A DNA stretch of 55,904 bases from Phycisphaerae bacterium (GTDB lineage Bacteria > Planctomycetota > Phycisphaerae > Phycisphaerales > SM1A02), in contig VGXO01000014.1 of the NCBI GenBank assembly GCA_016873275.1, positions 1 through 55,904 on the forward strand, read 5' to 3'. Numbering within the stretch: position 1 is the stretch's first letter; the number at the start of each line of letters is the position of its first letter. The position numbers and the translations under genes were made by a program. Of the stretch, positions 34,519-43,506 are shown piece by piece. The notes beneath the pieces are model-generated. The model was given only the letters and a program-made list of their open reading frames with translations, ran no database searches and was not told the DNA's origin.

Positions 34519-35115
34519 TCAGCGCCGGCGCCGAGCGACCGCCGACGCGAGGAAGAGGAGCGCCGTCGCGCCGGGCGCTGGGATCGGGCTCATCGAGAGG
34601 CTCGTCGCGAAGCCGAGGAACTCCTCCGCGCCGGTGCTGATGGTGAAGCGGAAGAGGTTGTAGCGGTCGAGCGCCGTCGCCGAGGGCTGCCCCGCCTCGT
34701 CCACGAAGTTCGAGGCGAAGTAGTAGGTGTCGATGCCGGGGGTGATGGTGGCGACGTCGAACTCATGCACCGTGAACGAGCCTGACGATTCCATCACGCC
34801 GAGCTGGAGGAAGCGGTCGAAGCTGGTGCCGGCGACGATCGGCGAGCCGACGCTGACCACCGAGCCGCCGAGCCGGACGGTCAGAGTCATCTCCGCGACG
34901 TAGGTCGTCGCCCACGGACCCGGCGCCGGCGGCGGGACCGGCGGCTGCTCGAGGAAGGTGCCGGGCGTCCCCGGGAAGGTCTCGAAGACCGTCGTGATCG
35001 AGTAGCCGTTCGAGAACTCGCCCGAGACGACGAAGAGCTCGGCGGAGGCGATGGTCGAGAGGCTCGAGGTCGCGAGCGCGAGGAGCGTCACGCGCATGGA
35101 TCGATGAAGCATCAC
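34519..35115 (-). CDS. exported PEP-CTERM protein
   Basis: A 198-residue exported protein. The start is GTG 35115, followed by an ATG codon, with AAGGGA six bases upstream. The signal peptide ends TIASA before ELFVVSGEFSNGYSITTVFETFPGTPG. A proline-rich loop (QPPVPPPAPGP) and beta-strand-like stretches follow (TTYVAEMTLTVRLGGS). The end is SPIPAPGA, a hydrophobic helix with LLFLASAVARRRR. The tag is slightly atypical because the usual GL before the basic tail is missing. The function is unknown. It is divergent from the sugar ABC operon. Confidence 0.85.
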   Translation of the reverse strand: MMLHRSMRVTLLALATSSLSTIASAELFVVSGEFSNGYSITTVFETFPGTPGTFLEQPPVPPPAPGPWATTYVAEMTLTVRLGGSVVSVGSPIVAGTSFDRFLQLGVMESSGSFTVHEFDVATITPGIDTYYFASNFVDEAGQPSATALDRYNLFRFTISTGAEEFLGFATSLSMSPIPAPGATALLFLASAVARRRR

Positions 35116-35271
35116 GCGGTCCCTTCGTGGAGTCGGGGAGTCGTCGACGATCCGCGGGCATCCGACACCGCGGCGCGGGGATCCGATCCCCCTGGCACCT
35201 CAGGATGGCGCGGACCGCCGCGCAGGCAAGCGCCGCGTCGCAACATCCCGCGAGGTCCGGGCGAGGCCCGC

Positions 35272-35277
35272 TATCTT
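35272..35277 (+). promoter_or_regulatory. -10-like box of the sugar ABC operon
   Basis: TATCTT ends six bases before the ATG at 35284 and there is no ribosome-binding site between them, as expected for a leaderless transcript. Confidence 0.4.
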
Positions 35278-35283
35278 CCGCCG

Positions 35284-36807
35284 ATGCTCCGCGTCGAGGG
35301 ACTCTCGAAGGCGTTTCCCGCCGTGCAGGCGCTCGCCGGCGTCTCGCTCCGGTTCGAGTCGGGCGAGGTCCACGGCCTGATCGGGGAGAACGGCGCCGGC
35401 AAGAGCACGATGATGAGGATCCTCGCGGGAATCGAGCGGCCGGACGAGGGGTCGATGACCCTCGCGGGCGAGCCCTACGCCCCCGCGGGCGTGCGGGAGG
35501 CGATGCGGCGGGGCGTCGCGATGATCCACCAGGAGCTGAACCTCGTCGGCGACCTCTCGATCGCGGAGAACGTGCTGCTCGGCCGCGAGCCGCGGCGGGC
35601 GGGCTGGCTGCGCCGCCGCTCGATGATCGAGGAGTCGAGGCGCTGGCTCGAGGAGGTCGGCTGCGCCCTCGATCCGCGCCGCGAGCTTCGCGAGCTCTCG
35701 GTCGCCGAGCAGCAGCTCGTCGAGATCGCGAAGGCGCTCTCCCAGCGGGCGCGGGTCCTCATCATGGACGAGCCGACCGCGGTCCTCTCGGAGCGGGAGA
35801 CCTCGGCGCTCTTCGGGCTCATCCGCCGCCTGCGCGCGGACGGCGTCGCGGTCATCTACATCTCCCATCTGCTTCCCGAGGTGCGGACGCTCTGCGACCG
35901 GATCTCGGTGCTCCGCGATGGTCGCCTCGTCGCGGAGACGACCGCCGCCGACGCCGAGCCATCTCGTCTCGCCTCGCTCATGGTCGGACGAGAGCTCCGC
36001 GACGTGCATCCGCCGCGCCGCGTGGTCCCCGACGCGCCGCCGCGGCTTCGGCTCCGCGATCTTGAGGTGGCGGACCGCGTGCACGGCGTCTCGCTCGAGG
36101 TTCGACCGGGCGAGATCCTCGGTCTCGCCGGGCTCGTCGGAAGCGGCCGCACCGAGCTCGCCGAGTCGGTGGTCGGTCTGCGGCGCCTCGCGCGGGGCTC
36201 GGTCGAGGTGGACGGCGTCCCTCGCCGCTTCGCCTCGCCGCGGGCGGCGCTCGCCGCCGGCGTCGCGTACGTCTCGGAGGACCGCAAGGGACGCGGGGTC
36301 GTGCTGGGGATGAACTGCCGAGAGAACCTCACCCTCGCGACCCTCGACCGCTACGGCTGGGCGTTCCCGCGGGTCGGCGAGGAGCGCCGCAGCTTCGCCC
36401 GCTGGCGAGACGCAATGGGAATCCGCGCTCCCGAGGGCGAGGCGTCGATCCGCACGCTCTCCGGCGGGAACCAGCAGAAGGTCGCGGTCGCGAAGTGGCT
36501 CGACGCGCGACCGCGGGTGCTCCTCCTCGACGAGCCGACCCGCGGGGTCGACGTCGGCGCGAAGCGGGAGATCTACCGGCTGATCGCGTCGCTCGCCGAG
36601 CAGGGGCTCGCGTGCCTGGTCATCTCGAGCGAGCTTCCGGAGCTCCTCGGGCTCTGCCACCGGATCGCCGTGCTTCGGCAGGGACGCCTCGCGGGCGTGC
36701 TCGACGCGGAGGCGGCGACGGAGGAGTCGCTCGTCCACCTCGCGATGGGCGTCGGCGAGACGCCGAGCGATCGTGAGTCGCGCGATCGAGGATCGACCGC
36801 CGCATGA
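35284..36807 (+). CDS. ribose-type sugar ABC transporter ATPase (two fused NBDs)
   Basis: A 507-residue cytoplasmic ATPase with two nucleotide-binding domains, like RbsA/MglA. I start it at ATG 35284, since the upstream frame is antisense to the PEP-CTERM gene. Domain 1: Walker A GENGAGKST (34-42), Q-loop in IHQELNLV, signature LSVAEQQLVEIAKAL, Walker B VLIMDEPTAVL. Domain 2: degenerate Walker A GLVGSGRTE, SEDRKGRG, signature LSGGNQQKVAVAKWL, Walker B VLLLDEPTRGVD. The degenerate second site is normal for this family. It energises the permease encoded next, which overlaps by ATGA. The substrate is a monosaccharide or similar small sugar; which one cannot be told. Confidence 0.94.
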   Translation: MLRVEGLSKAFPAVQALAGVSLRFESGEVHGLIGENGAGKSTMMRILAGIERPDEGSMTLAGEPYAPAGVREAMRRGVAMIHQELNLVGDLSIAENVLLGREPRRAGWLRRRSMIEESRRWLEEVGCALDPRRELRELSVAEQQLVEIAKALSQRARVLIMDEPTAVLSERETSALFGLIRRLRADGVAVIYISHLLPEVRTLCDRISVLRDGRLVAETTAADAEPSRLASLMVGRELRDVHPPRRVVPDAPPRLRLRDLEVADRVHGVSLEVRPGEILGLAGLVGSGRTELAESVVGLRRLARGSVEVDGVPRRFASPRAALAAGVAYVSEDRKGRGVVLGMNCRENLTLATLDRYGWAFPRVGEERRSFARWRDAMGIRAPEGEASIRTLSGGNQQKVAVAKWLDARPRVLLLDEPTRGVDVGAKREIYRLIASLAEQGLACLVISSELPELLGLCHRIAVLRQGRLAGVLDAEAATEESLVHLAMGVGETPSDRESRDRGSTAA

Positions 36808-37823
36808 ACCGCTCCCTCGGCATGAAGGTCGTGGACTTCCTCGAGCGCTACGGCGTGCTCGTCGCGTTCGTGCTGCTCTTCGCGGTGAACGCGGTCTGGC
36901 AGGGCGAGGTGTTCCTGAAGCCGGAGAGCCTGCGGAACCTCCTCAACCAGAACGCGGCGATCGGGATCGTCGCGGTGGGGATGACCCTGGTGATCATCGC
37001 GGGCGGCATCGACCTCTCGGTCGGCGCGGTGCTCGCGTTCTCCTCGGCGGTGGGGGTGCTCCTCCTCAACCGCCTCGTCGGCGAGGAGGGCGGGGGATTC
37101 TCCGAGACCGCCGCGGTCTGGATCGGGCTCGGCACCGGCGTCCTCGTCGGCGCCGGCTGCGGGCTCCTCAACGGCGGGCTCGTCGTGCTCGGGCGCATCC
37201 CTCCCTTCATCGCGACGCTCGCCGGGCTCGTCGGATTCCGCTCGGTGGCGCTGGCGCTCGCGGAGGGCGGCGAGATCCGCGCCTCGGGGGGCGAGGTGCT
37301 GCAGTCGATCGGTCGCGGCGGCGTGCCGCTTCCCGGCGTCGAGACCGCGAACGGCCGACCGATCATCGTCTTCTGGAGCATCCTGCTCCTCGTCGCGACG
37401 ACGATCGCGGGGCAGCTCCTGCTCTCGCGGACGAGGCTCGGACGGCACCTCGTCGCGGTCGGCTCGAACGAGGTCGCGGCGCGCTACTCCGGCATCGCGG
37501 TCGGCCGCGTGCGGCTGTGGAGCTACCTGATCGTCGGGCTCTGCGCGGGGCTCGCCGGACTCTCCCAGATCGCCCGCATGGGCGCGGTCTCGAGCTCGCA
37601 GTTCGGGCTCTACCTCGAGCTCGACGCGATCGCCGCGGTCGTGATCGGCGGGACGAGCATGGCGGGCGGACGCGGTCGGGTGTGGGGGACCTTCGTCGGC
37701 GTCCTCATCCTCGGGATGATCAACCAGATGCTCGTGACCTCCGGCTTCGAGGTCTACTGGCAGGGGTTCGTGAAGGGCGTGATCATCGTCCTCGCGGTGC
37801 TCGTGCAGCGTGGGCGGAAGTAG
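36804..37823 (+). CDS. ribose-type sugar ABC transporter permease
   Basis: A 339-residue inner-membrane protein of the RbsC/BPD_transp_2 family with 8-10 hydrophobic segments. Hallmarks are NLLNQNAAIGIVAVGMTLVIIAGGIDLSVGAVLAF, the coupling-loop region GLLNGGLVVLGRIPPFIATLAG, SNEVAARYSGI and GGTSMAGGRGRVWGTFVG. The start overlaps the ATPase stop (ATGA). No substrate-binding protein gene follows: the next gene is the anti-sigma gene on the other strand. The binding protein must be encoded elsewhere. Confidence 0.94.
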   Translation: MNRSLGMKVVDFLERYGVLVAFVLLFAVNAVWQGEVFLKPESLRNLLNQNAAIGIVAVGMTLVIIAGGIDLSVGAVLAFSSAVGVLLLNRLVGEEGGGFSETAAVWIGLGTGVLVGAGCGLLNGGLVVLGRIPPFIATLAGLVGFRSVALALAEGGEIRASGGEVLQSIGRGGVPLPGVETANGRPIIVFWSILLLVATTIAGQLLLSRTRLGRHLVAVGSNEVAARYSGIAVGRVRLWSYLIVGLCAGLAGLSQIARMGAVSSSQFGLYLELDAIAAVVIGGTSMAGGRGRVWGTFVGVLILGMINQMLVTSGFEVYWQGFVKGVIIVLAVLVQRGRK

Positions 37824-37884
37824 CCATCGCGCGGCAGACGACCGCGTCGCCCGGCGGAGTCATCCGGCATCCATCGCTCGGGCT

Positions 37885-38742
37885 TCAGGAGACCGGCGCG
37901 ACCGCCACGAAGCGACGCTCGCTGACCACGGTGCCGCCGGGCTTCTCGACGCTCACCGCGAAGAGCGCCGCGTCGCGCACCGGAACCGCCGCCTTGATCG
38001 GGACGAGGATCTCCTCCTCCCCCGCGGGCACGTCGAAGACGCCGCCGTCGACCGGATAGCGGGCGTCCCGCGAGGAGTCGACGATCCACAGCTGGTACTG
38101 GAGCTCGCGCGGGTCGTTCGCCGCCACGCCGCGGAGACGAAGGAAGCCCTCCTGGCGTTCGGCGTTCCAGAGCACCTCGCCGCAGACCTTGTCGGCGCGG
38201 CAGAGCGGATCGTCGGTGCAGGCGCAGGCAACGACCTTGGTGGAGGCGTGCTGCCGGAGCGCCGCGATGGCGGACTCGCCGGACTCGCCGACTTTGGGGC
38301 TCGCGCCGCGGGGATCGAGGCTCGGAAGCCACGCGAGGAGGGCGATCGCGATCGCCGCCGCGGCGACCCACCAGCCGGTCGAGCCGGATCTGGACGCGGC
38401 GAAACCTCCAGTTAAGGCGGTTAAGGCGGTCGAGGCGGTCGAGGCAGTCGAGGAGGCCCCGATCGCCCGTGGCTCCGTCGCGGCGGCGTTCGCGGCGGCG
38501 GCGACCTCACGGAGCCGCGCGGTCACCCTTGCCCGAAGCGCCGCGGGTGGAACCTCGCGCGGCGGGAAGAGGGCGAGGTCGAGCGCCGCCGCGGCGAGGT
38601 CGAGTCCCTCATCGAGGTGGTCGGCGAAGCGACGAGGCATCGATCCGGCGTCGCCGCGACCAAGCAGGGCACGGTCCGCGAGCCACTCCTCCGCGTGATC
38701 AAGACTCCGCTCGTCGATGCCGGCGGGAGGCGTCTGACTCAT
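37885..38742 (-). CDS. RskA-type membrane anti-sigma factor
   Basis: A 285-residue protein. The start is ATG 38742, overlapping the sigma stop by ATGA. The N-terminal 75 residues form the cytosolic sigma-binding part (DHAEEWLADRALLG, AAAALDLALFPPREVPPAALRARV), without the HxxxCxxC zinc motif. A Thr/Ala/Ser low-complexity linker (STASTASTALTALTGG) leads to a single membrane helix, WWVAAAAIAIALLAWL. The outer part matches the RskA C-terminal domain (LQYQLWIVDSSRDARYPVDGGVF, FAVSVEKPGGTVVS), with an unusual Cys-rich insertion, VACACTDDPLCRADKVCGEV, that could sense redox state or bind metal. It should hold the sigma factor until proteolysed. Confidence 0.87.
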   Translation of the reverse strand: MSQTPPAGIDERSLDHAEEWLADRALLGRGDAGSMPRRFADHLDEGLDLAAAALDLALFPPREVPPAALRARVTARLREVAAAANAAATEPRAIGASSTASTASTALTALTGGFAASRSGSTGWWVAAAAIAIALLAWLPSLDPRGASPKVGESGESAIAALRQHASTKVVACACTDDPLCRADKVCGEVLWNAERQEGFLRLRGVAANDPRELQYQLWIVDSSRDARYPVDGGVFDVPAGEEEILVPIKAAVPVRDAALFAVSVEKPGGTVVSERRFVAVAPVS

Positions 38743-39368
38743 GCCTCGTCGCCTCCGGGGCGGTTGCCCGCCTCGTCGACCAGCTTGCCCTGCGCCCGCA
38801 GGATCTCCCGCATGCGGATGAGCCCGCGGCGGGCATGGGTCTTGACCGTGCCGAGGGGCATGCCGGTCGTGGTCGCGATCTGCTCGTGGCTGCAGCCATG
38901 GTGGATCGCGAGCCGGAGCACCTGCTTCTGCTCGGGACGAAGCTGCTCGAACGCCTCGGCGGCGAGACGCACGTCCTCGCTCATCTCCGCCTGACCGATC
39001 GACTCCTCCGGCGCCGCGGACTGCTCGGGCAGGGTCGGCATCGGCGGTCGGCGCTGGCGGCGGCGGTTGCGGTCGATCAGCCGCCGCCGGGCGATCATCG
39101 CGACGAAGGTCGTCTCGGAGGCGATCGAGCTGTCGTACCGCTCGGCGCTCTTCCAGAGGTCGATGAAGATCTCCTGCACCGCGTCCTCGGCGTCGGTCGG
39201 GTTCGCGCAGAAGCGGCGGGCGAGCGACCAGACGAGGCCCCCGAAGCGGTCGTAGCACTCGTTGATCGCCGCCGGCTCGCCGGTGGCGACGCGGGGGAGG
39301 ATCGGCGGACCATCGAACGAGGGCTTCTCGTTCGGCGTCGGATCTGGCTCGGGTGCTGCCTTCGCCAC
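38739..39368 (-). CDS. ECF sigma factor (SigK/RskA-linked type)
   Basis: A sigma factor of about 209 residues. Region 2 is INECYDRFGGLVWSLARRFC with DAEDAVQEIFIDLWKSAERYD and IARRRLIDRNRRRQRR; region 4 is LRPEQKQVLRLAIHHGCSHEQIATTTGMPLGTVKTHARRGLIRMRE. The start is uncertain: the frame stays open far upstream, and I chose GTG 39368 because the recognisable sequence begins shortly after it. A TACGAT box on the minus strand (39451-39456) might be its -10. It is coupled to the RskA-type gene by ATGA, the usual sigma/anti-sigma arrangement. Confidence 0.85.
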   Translation of the reverse strand: MAKAAPEPDPTPNEKPSFDGPPILPRVATGEPAAINECYDRFGGLVWSLARRFCANPTDAEDAVQEIFIDLWKSAERYDSSIASETTFVAMIARRRLIDRNRRRQRRPPMPTLPEQSAAPEESIGQAEMSEDVRLAAEAFEQLRPEQKQVLRLAIHHGCSHEQIATTTGMPLGTVKTHARRGLIRMREILRAQGKLVDEAGNRPGGDEA

Positions 39369-39549
39369 GGAGGGTTCCGGACCTCGCCGCGGTCGGGGCA
39401 CCGGAACGACCGGTGCGACCGCCTCCGGGGAGGACAGGGTGAGACGATCGATCGTACCGGATCGACTCGGCTCGGTTGAGGTCCGCGTGGACCTCCGCGC
39501 GGGAGCGAGCCGACGGGGTCGACGCCCTCGATCGGTACCATCGCCAGCC

Positions 39550-40518
39550 GTGAGTCTTCGTCGCATCATGCGTTCCTTCCGGTCCGCCACCTTCGTCGCC
39601 CTTGGCGCGGCGGTGTCAGGCTGCGGGGGAAACGAGGGCGGATCGACGAATTCGACCCCGGCGGTGGTCATCCAGCGTCCGCTCCTCGCGATGGTCGAGG
39701 TTCCGAACGGGTCCTTTCTCATGGGGAGTCCCGACGGCGTCGGGACCGCGACCGAGCGACCGCGGCGACGGGTGACGGTGGAGCGACCGTTCCTGATGGG
39801 GCAGACCGAGGTCACCCGGGGGCAGTTCCGCGAGGTCCTCGGGCGGGGCGACGCGACGAGCCCGAACCTTCCGATGGGGGCGGTCACGTGGTTCGACGCG
39901 ATCGAGTTCTGCAACGTGCTCTCGGCGCGGGAGGGACTTCCCGCCGCCTACGAGCTCGAGGTGATCGAGCGCGACCCGGACGGCGCCGCGAAGCGTGCCC
40001 GCGTGCAGCGGACCAACGCCGGCGGCTACCGCCTCCCGAGCGAGGCGGAGTGGGAGTACGCCTGCCGTGCCGGGACCGAGACCGCGTGGAGCTTCGGCGA
40101 CGATCCCGATGGACTCCTCGATCACGGCTGGTTCCAAGGGCAGGGGAGCAGCGGACCGCAGGCGGTGGGCTCCCTCGCCCCGAATCCGTGGGGGCTCCTC
40201 GACATGCATGGCAACGTCTGGGAGTGGGTCGAGGACGGCTTCCAGTCCGGCTACTCCGGCGCCCCGAGCCACTCGGGCGTCTGGAACGAGGAGATCGGCG
40301 GCGGTCGCGTGCTGCGCGGCGGGGGCTCGCTCGCGAGCGCCGACTACTGCCGCAGCGCCTACCGAAACCGCGGCATCGCCGGCATGAAGGGCGGCGCGTT
40401 CGGGTTTCGGGTGGTGCTCGATCCGGCGGGAGAGGTCACGCCACCGGAGCCTTCGAGCGCGGGGCAGCGTGAGGAGCCGGCGGCGAGCTCACCGGATGCG
40501 ACCGGCGCCGGGAACTGA
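39550..40518 (+). CDS. FGE-sulfatase-domain (SUMF1-like) lipoprotein
   Basis: A 322-residue lipoprotein. GTG 39550 lies eight bases after TACCAT, so the transcript may be leaderless; ATG 39568 is the alternative and leaves a tidy signal peptide with lipobox AVSGC. The domain begins AMVEVPNGSFLMGSP and continues with GQTEVTRGQFREVLG, AVTWFDAIEFCNVLS, YRLPSEAEWEYACRAGTET, NPWGLLDMHGNVWEW and GGRVLRGGGS, all landmarks of the formylglycine-generating-enzyme fold. Many bacterial members are not true sulfatase activators; no sulfatase gene is nearby and the Cys pair of genuine FGE is not evident. A Pro/Ser/Glu tail ends the protein. It is divergent from the sigma gene. Confidence 0.88.
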   Translation: MSLRRIMRSFRSATFVALGAAVSGCGGNEGGSTNSTPAVVIQRPLLAMVEVPNGSFLMGSPDGVGTATERPRRRVTVERPFLMGQTEVTRGQFREVLGRGDATSPNLPMGAVTWFDAIEFCNVLSAREGLPAAYELEVIERDPDGAAKRARVQRTNAGGYRLPSEAEWEYACRAGTETAWSFGDDPDGLLDHGWFQGQGSSGPQAVGSLAPNPWGLLDMHGNVWEWVEDGFQSGYSGAPSHSGVWNEEIGGGRVLRGGGSLASADYCRSAYRNRGIAGMKGGAFGFRVVLDPAGEVTPPEPSSAGQREEPAASSPDATGAGN

Positions 40519-40663
40519 CGACCCCGGTCGGACGTCGGGTTGCCGACGAGATGGATCTTCCGTACCTTCCGAGGGTCCGGGGCCGGACCTGCCTGCATCG
40601 GCGAGGCGCCATGCAGTTCCTCTTGCAGTCCGCGTGTCCATGTGTCCATGGAAAGGCCCCAAC

Positions 40664-42415
40664 ATGCCAGCATCGCTCTCCTCCTCCCGCGTGTTCCTCG
40701 CCGTCGCCGCGTCCGGAGCCGTCCTCGGGCTCGCCGCGTGCTCCTCGACCTCGCAGGTCTCGGAGGAGTCCGACCTCCTGACCCTCGACAAGGTCCGCGC
40801 GATGCACGACGAGGGACGGTTCGCCGAGGCGGCGGGGATGGTCGCGATGGTCGAGGTGCCCGCGGAGGACGTCTTGCTCCTGCAGCTCGAGCGGGGCACG
40901 ATCGAGCAGGATGCCGGCGACTTCACCGAGAGCCTCGAGTCCTTCAACGCGGCGGTGGCGTCGATCGAGGCGGCCGACGCGGAGGACTCGGATGGCGCGT
41001 ATGGCATGGATGACATGGACTCCGCCGATGGCTCGGACGACGACTCGGATGGCTCCTACGTCGCGGCGGCGTCCGACGAGGTGCTCCTCGTCCAGTCGAT
41101 GATGGTGACGAACCTGCTGAGGGGCGACGTGACCGCCGCCGTCGATGCGGCGCGGGTCCTCGCCGACGAGCATCGCATCCACGTCGAGACCTCCGGTCCC
41201 GATCCGATCGTCCTTGACGCGAAGTTCGGTCCGATGATCGAGCCCTTCATGCAGAGCGAGATGTTCGTCGCGGCGGTCGAGGGATCGCAGGCGGCGGTCG
41301 AGGTCGTGGGCGGCAGGCGGATCCTGATGGGCACGTGGTTTCCGGCGTGGGTCGCCTTGATGGCGGGCGGGGACCTTGCCGGCGCCGAGGCCGCGCTCCG
41401 CTCCATTGGCTGGAACCTCGACGAGATCGATGTCGACCTCGCCGGGGCGATGCTCAAGAGGACGCAGGCGGGCTCCCTGGGCGACGACGTCTACGTCTTC
41501 TTCGAGGCGGGCATGGCGCCGGTGCTCGTGGAGACCTCCTCGAGCGTCGACCTGCCGATCCTCGGGACGCTCGCGATCCGGTTGCCCGCCCTCCAGATCC
41601 GAGATCAGGATCGGCCCACCCGCCTGGTCATCTCGGACGACGGGGCGATGCTCGACACCCATCAGGTCGGCTCGATCGAGTCGGTCATCGCCGCGGAGTT
41701 CGCCGACGGGATCGGACCGGCGTGGCATGCGGCGGTGCTTGACGCAGCGGCGTGCCGGATCGATCAGATGGCGGCGGAGGCGGCGGCCGCCCAGGCCGCG
41801 GCGGACGCCGAGGCGGCGCGGCTCGCTGCGGAGTCCGCGGCTGCGTCGGCGAAGTCCGCTTCCGAGGCGGAGCAGTCGACGGAGTCTGGCAGCGTCTCCG
41901 CGGATGGCGCCTCGACCGAGGGGTCGCTCGAGGTCGCCGACGTCGCGGTCGCGGCGGACGAGGACTCGGAGTCGATCCAGGTCACCGAGGCGACGGTCAC
42001 CACCGATGGGACCTCGACCTCGGTCGAGGCGACGCAGGTGACGGTGACCGCGGACGAGACGACCGGCGAGGTCGTCGCCACCGAGGAGACCGTGGTCGCC
42101 GAGGAGGACGCTGGAGTCGACGCCGATCCCTCCGCGGATCAGACCGCGGTCGAGGCGGCTCCGGCGCCCGCGCCGCGGCAGCCGATGGCGCCCGACCTCC
42201 GCAGCTGGACCACGCTCCCCGCGATCCAGCACGCGGCGATCATCCCGCACCCGGCGGGCGGACGGCTGCATCTCATCCTCGACGCCGGCGGCGGCGTGTC
42301 CGGCGAGTCGACCTACGTCTTCATCCCGCCCGGCGCTGCGTTCGTCTACGTCCGCAGCACCGCCTCGGGGAACATCGTCGCGCACGTGGCGACGATCAAG
42401 CCGGCGGGCGAGTGA
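40664..42415 (+). CDS. COG3014-like lipoprotein with low-complexity insert
   Basis: A 583-residue lipoprotein. ATG 40664 is preceded by GAAAGG; the signal peptide ends in lipobox GLAAC (Cys26). The N-terminal 330 residues (LLTLDKVRAMHDEGRFAEAA, LLLQLERGTIEQDAGDFTESLESFNAA, DDVYVFFEAGMAPVLVE) are TPR-like helices and beta segments matching uncharacterised COG3014 proteins. An acidic Ser/Asp-Met stretch (DDMDSADGSDDDSDGS) interrupts the first part. After it come an Ala-rich coiled coil (AAEAAAAQAAADAEAARLA) and a Val/Thr/Glu-rich stretch, then a C-terminal beta domain (PHPAGGRLHLILDAGGG). The composition suggests extended envelope reach. The function is unknown. Confidence 0.72.
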   Translation: MPASLSSSRVFLAVAASGAVLGLAACSSTSQVSEESDLLTLDKVRAMHDEGRFAEAAGMVAMVEVPAEDVLLLQLERGTIEQDAGDFTESLESFNAAVASIEAADAEDSDGAYGMDDMDSADGSDDDSDGSYVAAASDEVLLVQSMMVTNLLRGDVTAAVDAARVLADEHRIHVETSGPDPIVLDAKFGPMIEPFMQSEMFVAAVEGSQAAVEVVGGRRILMGTWFPAWVALMAGGDLAGAEAALRSIGWNLDEIDVDLAGAMLKRTQAGSLGDDVYVFFEAGMAPVLVETSSSVDLPILGTLAIRLPALQIRDQDRPTRLVISDDGAMLDTHQVGSIESVIAAEFADGIGPAWHAAVLDAAACRIDQMAAEAAAAQAAADAEAARLAAESAAASAKSASEAEQSTESGSVSADGASTEGSLEVADVAVAADEDSESIQVTEATVTTDGTSTSVEATQVTVTADETTGEVVATEETVVAEEDAGVDADPSADQTAVEAAPAPAPRQPMAPDLRSWTTLPAIQHAAIIPHPAGGRLHLILDAGGGVSGESTYVFIPPGAAFVYVRSTASGNIVAHVATIKPAGE

Positions 42416-42532
42416 CCTTCTGAGCGTCGCGAGGGCGGTCGGATGCGGCGCTCGCGGCGGCACGAGCGCCGCGCCCGGCGGTCATCGACCTCGCTCGGCT
42501 CGATTCGCCCGACTCGGCATCGACCAACGAAG

Positions 42533-42619
42533 CGGTGGGGGTGGGATTCGAACCCACGGGACCCCGGAGGGTCCGCCGACTTTCAAGGCCGGTGCCTTCG
42601 ACCACTCAGCCACCCCACC
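42533..42619 (-). tRNA. tRNA-Ser (TGA)
   Basis: An 87-nt class II tRNA without encoded CCA. The acceptor stem is GGTGGGG/CCCCACC with discriminator G. The anticodon loop CTTGAAA gives anticodon TGA, reading UCN-type Ser codons. A long variable arm (CGGACCCTCCGGGGTCCCG) and the GGTTCGAATCC T arm are as expected for Ser. Confidence 0.96.
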
Positions 42620-42630
42620 CGAGGAGGAGT

Positions 42631-42664
42631 CGCGACCGGAGCGCCGCGAAGCGCCCCGGTCGCG
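42631..42664 (-). terminator. hairpin downstream of the DUF2959-like gene
   Basis: CGCGACCGG pairs with CCGGTCGCG; after a mismatch GCGC pairs with GCGC around a CGCGAA loop. It lies 14 bp past the stop at 42678 and 11 bp before the tRNA-Ser 5' end on the same strand. There is no T tract. It may end the mRNA or mark its processing from the tRNA. Confidence 0.5.
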
Positions 42665-42677
42665 GGCTCGTTGACGC

Positions 42678-43376
42678 TCAGGGCAGCGACTGACCGCTCG
42701 ACGCAGCGCTCGAGGTGGCGCCGGACTTCGCGTCCTTCGGGGGAACGAGCGACGCCGCGAGCTCGGCGTACTCGGTCGACGCGGACGTGACGATCGGCAC
42801 CAAGGTTCGGATCTTGTCGGCGACCGCCTGCATGATCGAGGCGCCCGCCTTCACGCCGCCCACGTTCAGGTTGCTCTGCAGGTACTTCTGGAGGTCGTCG
42901 ATCGACTGCTTGAGCGGCTCGATCTGACCCTTGAGCGTGGCGAAGGACGCGCTCGCGGAGTCGAACTCCGCCTTGATCTTGGCGATCTGATCGGCGTCGA
43001 TCTTCTTGATGGACGCGTCCGACATGGAGTCGTTGGTCTTCTGCCGATCGGCGAGGAAGCCCTTGATGTCCTTGTCGGTCGAGGCAGCCTCCTTCTCGAG
43101 GCCGCTGAACGCGTCGTCGAGCTTCTTCGAGTCCTCGCGGAAGGTCGCGAAGAGCTTCGGAAGGTCGTTCGCGGCGTTCCGCTGCTCGGCGGTCGCGATC
43201 GGCTCGAGCGATGCGGCGCACTTGCTCAGCTGCGCCTGCAGGTTCGAGAGCGAGTCGCCCATGGCGGCGAGGGACTTGCTGGCGTTCGAGGACGCCTGCA
43301 GACCCGGCGCTGCGCAGCCGATCGGAAGGAAGGCGAGAGAGGCGAGGGTGAGGATGCACGCGACGCGTCGATGCAT
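42678..43376 (-). CDS. coiled-coil lipoprotein, DUF2959-like
   Basis: A 232-residue lipoprotein. ATG 43376 follows CAGGAGAAGACC. The signal peptide ends in lipobox LPIGC (Cys21). The remainder is almost wholly helical with long heptad-like runs (LSNLQAQLSKCAASLEPI, FREDSKKLDDAFSGLEKEA, KIKAEFDSASASFATLKGQ), resembling DUF2959. A short Ser/Ala tail follows. The likely location is the periplasmic face of a membrane; the function is unknown. The hairpin at 42631-42664 and tRNA-Ser lie downstream. Confidence 0.75.
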   Translation of the reverse strand: MHRRVACILTLASLAFLPIGCAAPGLQASSNASKSLAAMGDSLSNLQAQLSKCAASLEPIATAEQRNAANDLPKLFATFREDSKKLDDAFSGLEKEAASTDKDIKGFLADRQKTNDSMSDASIKKIDADQIAKIKAEFDSASASFATLKGQIEPLKQSIDDLQKYLQSNLNVGGVKAGASIMQAVADKIRTLVPIVTSASTEYAELAASLVPPKDAKSGATSSAASSGQSLP

Positions 43377-43506
43377 GGTCTTCTCCTGAGGGATTGACGA
43401 GGACTCGGTCCTCGAAGCGGGGCGATCGAGGGGCGAAGCATACGGGATCGCCCCTCGCGGGGTCCCCGGTGGGAACGCCACGGGGAGGCGGGGTGAAGTC
43501 CCGAGT

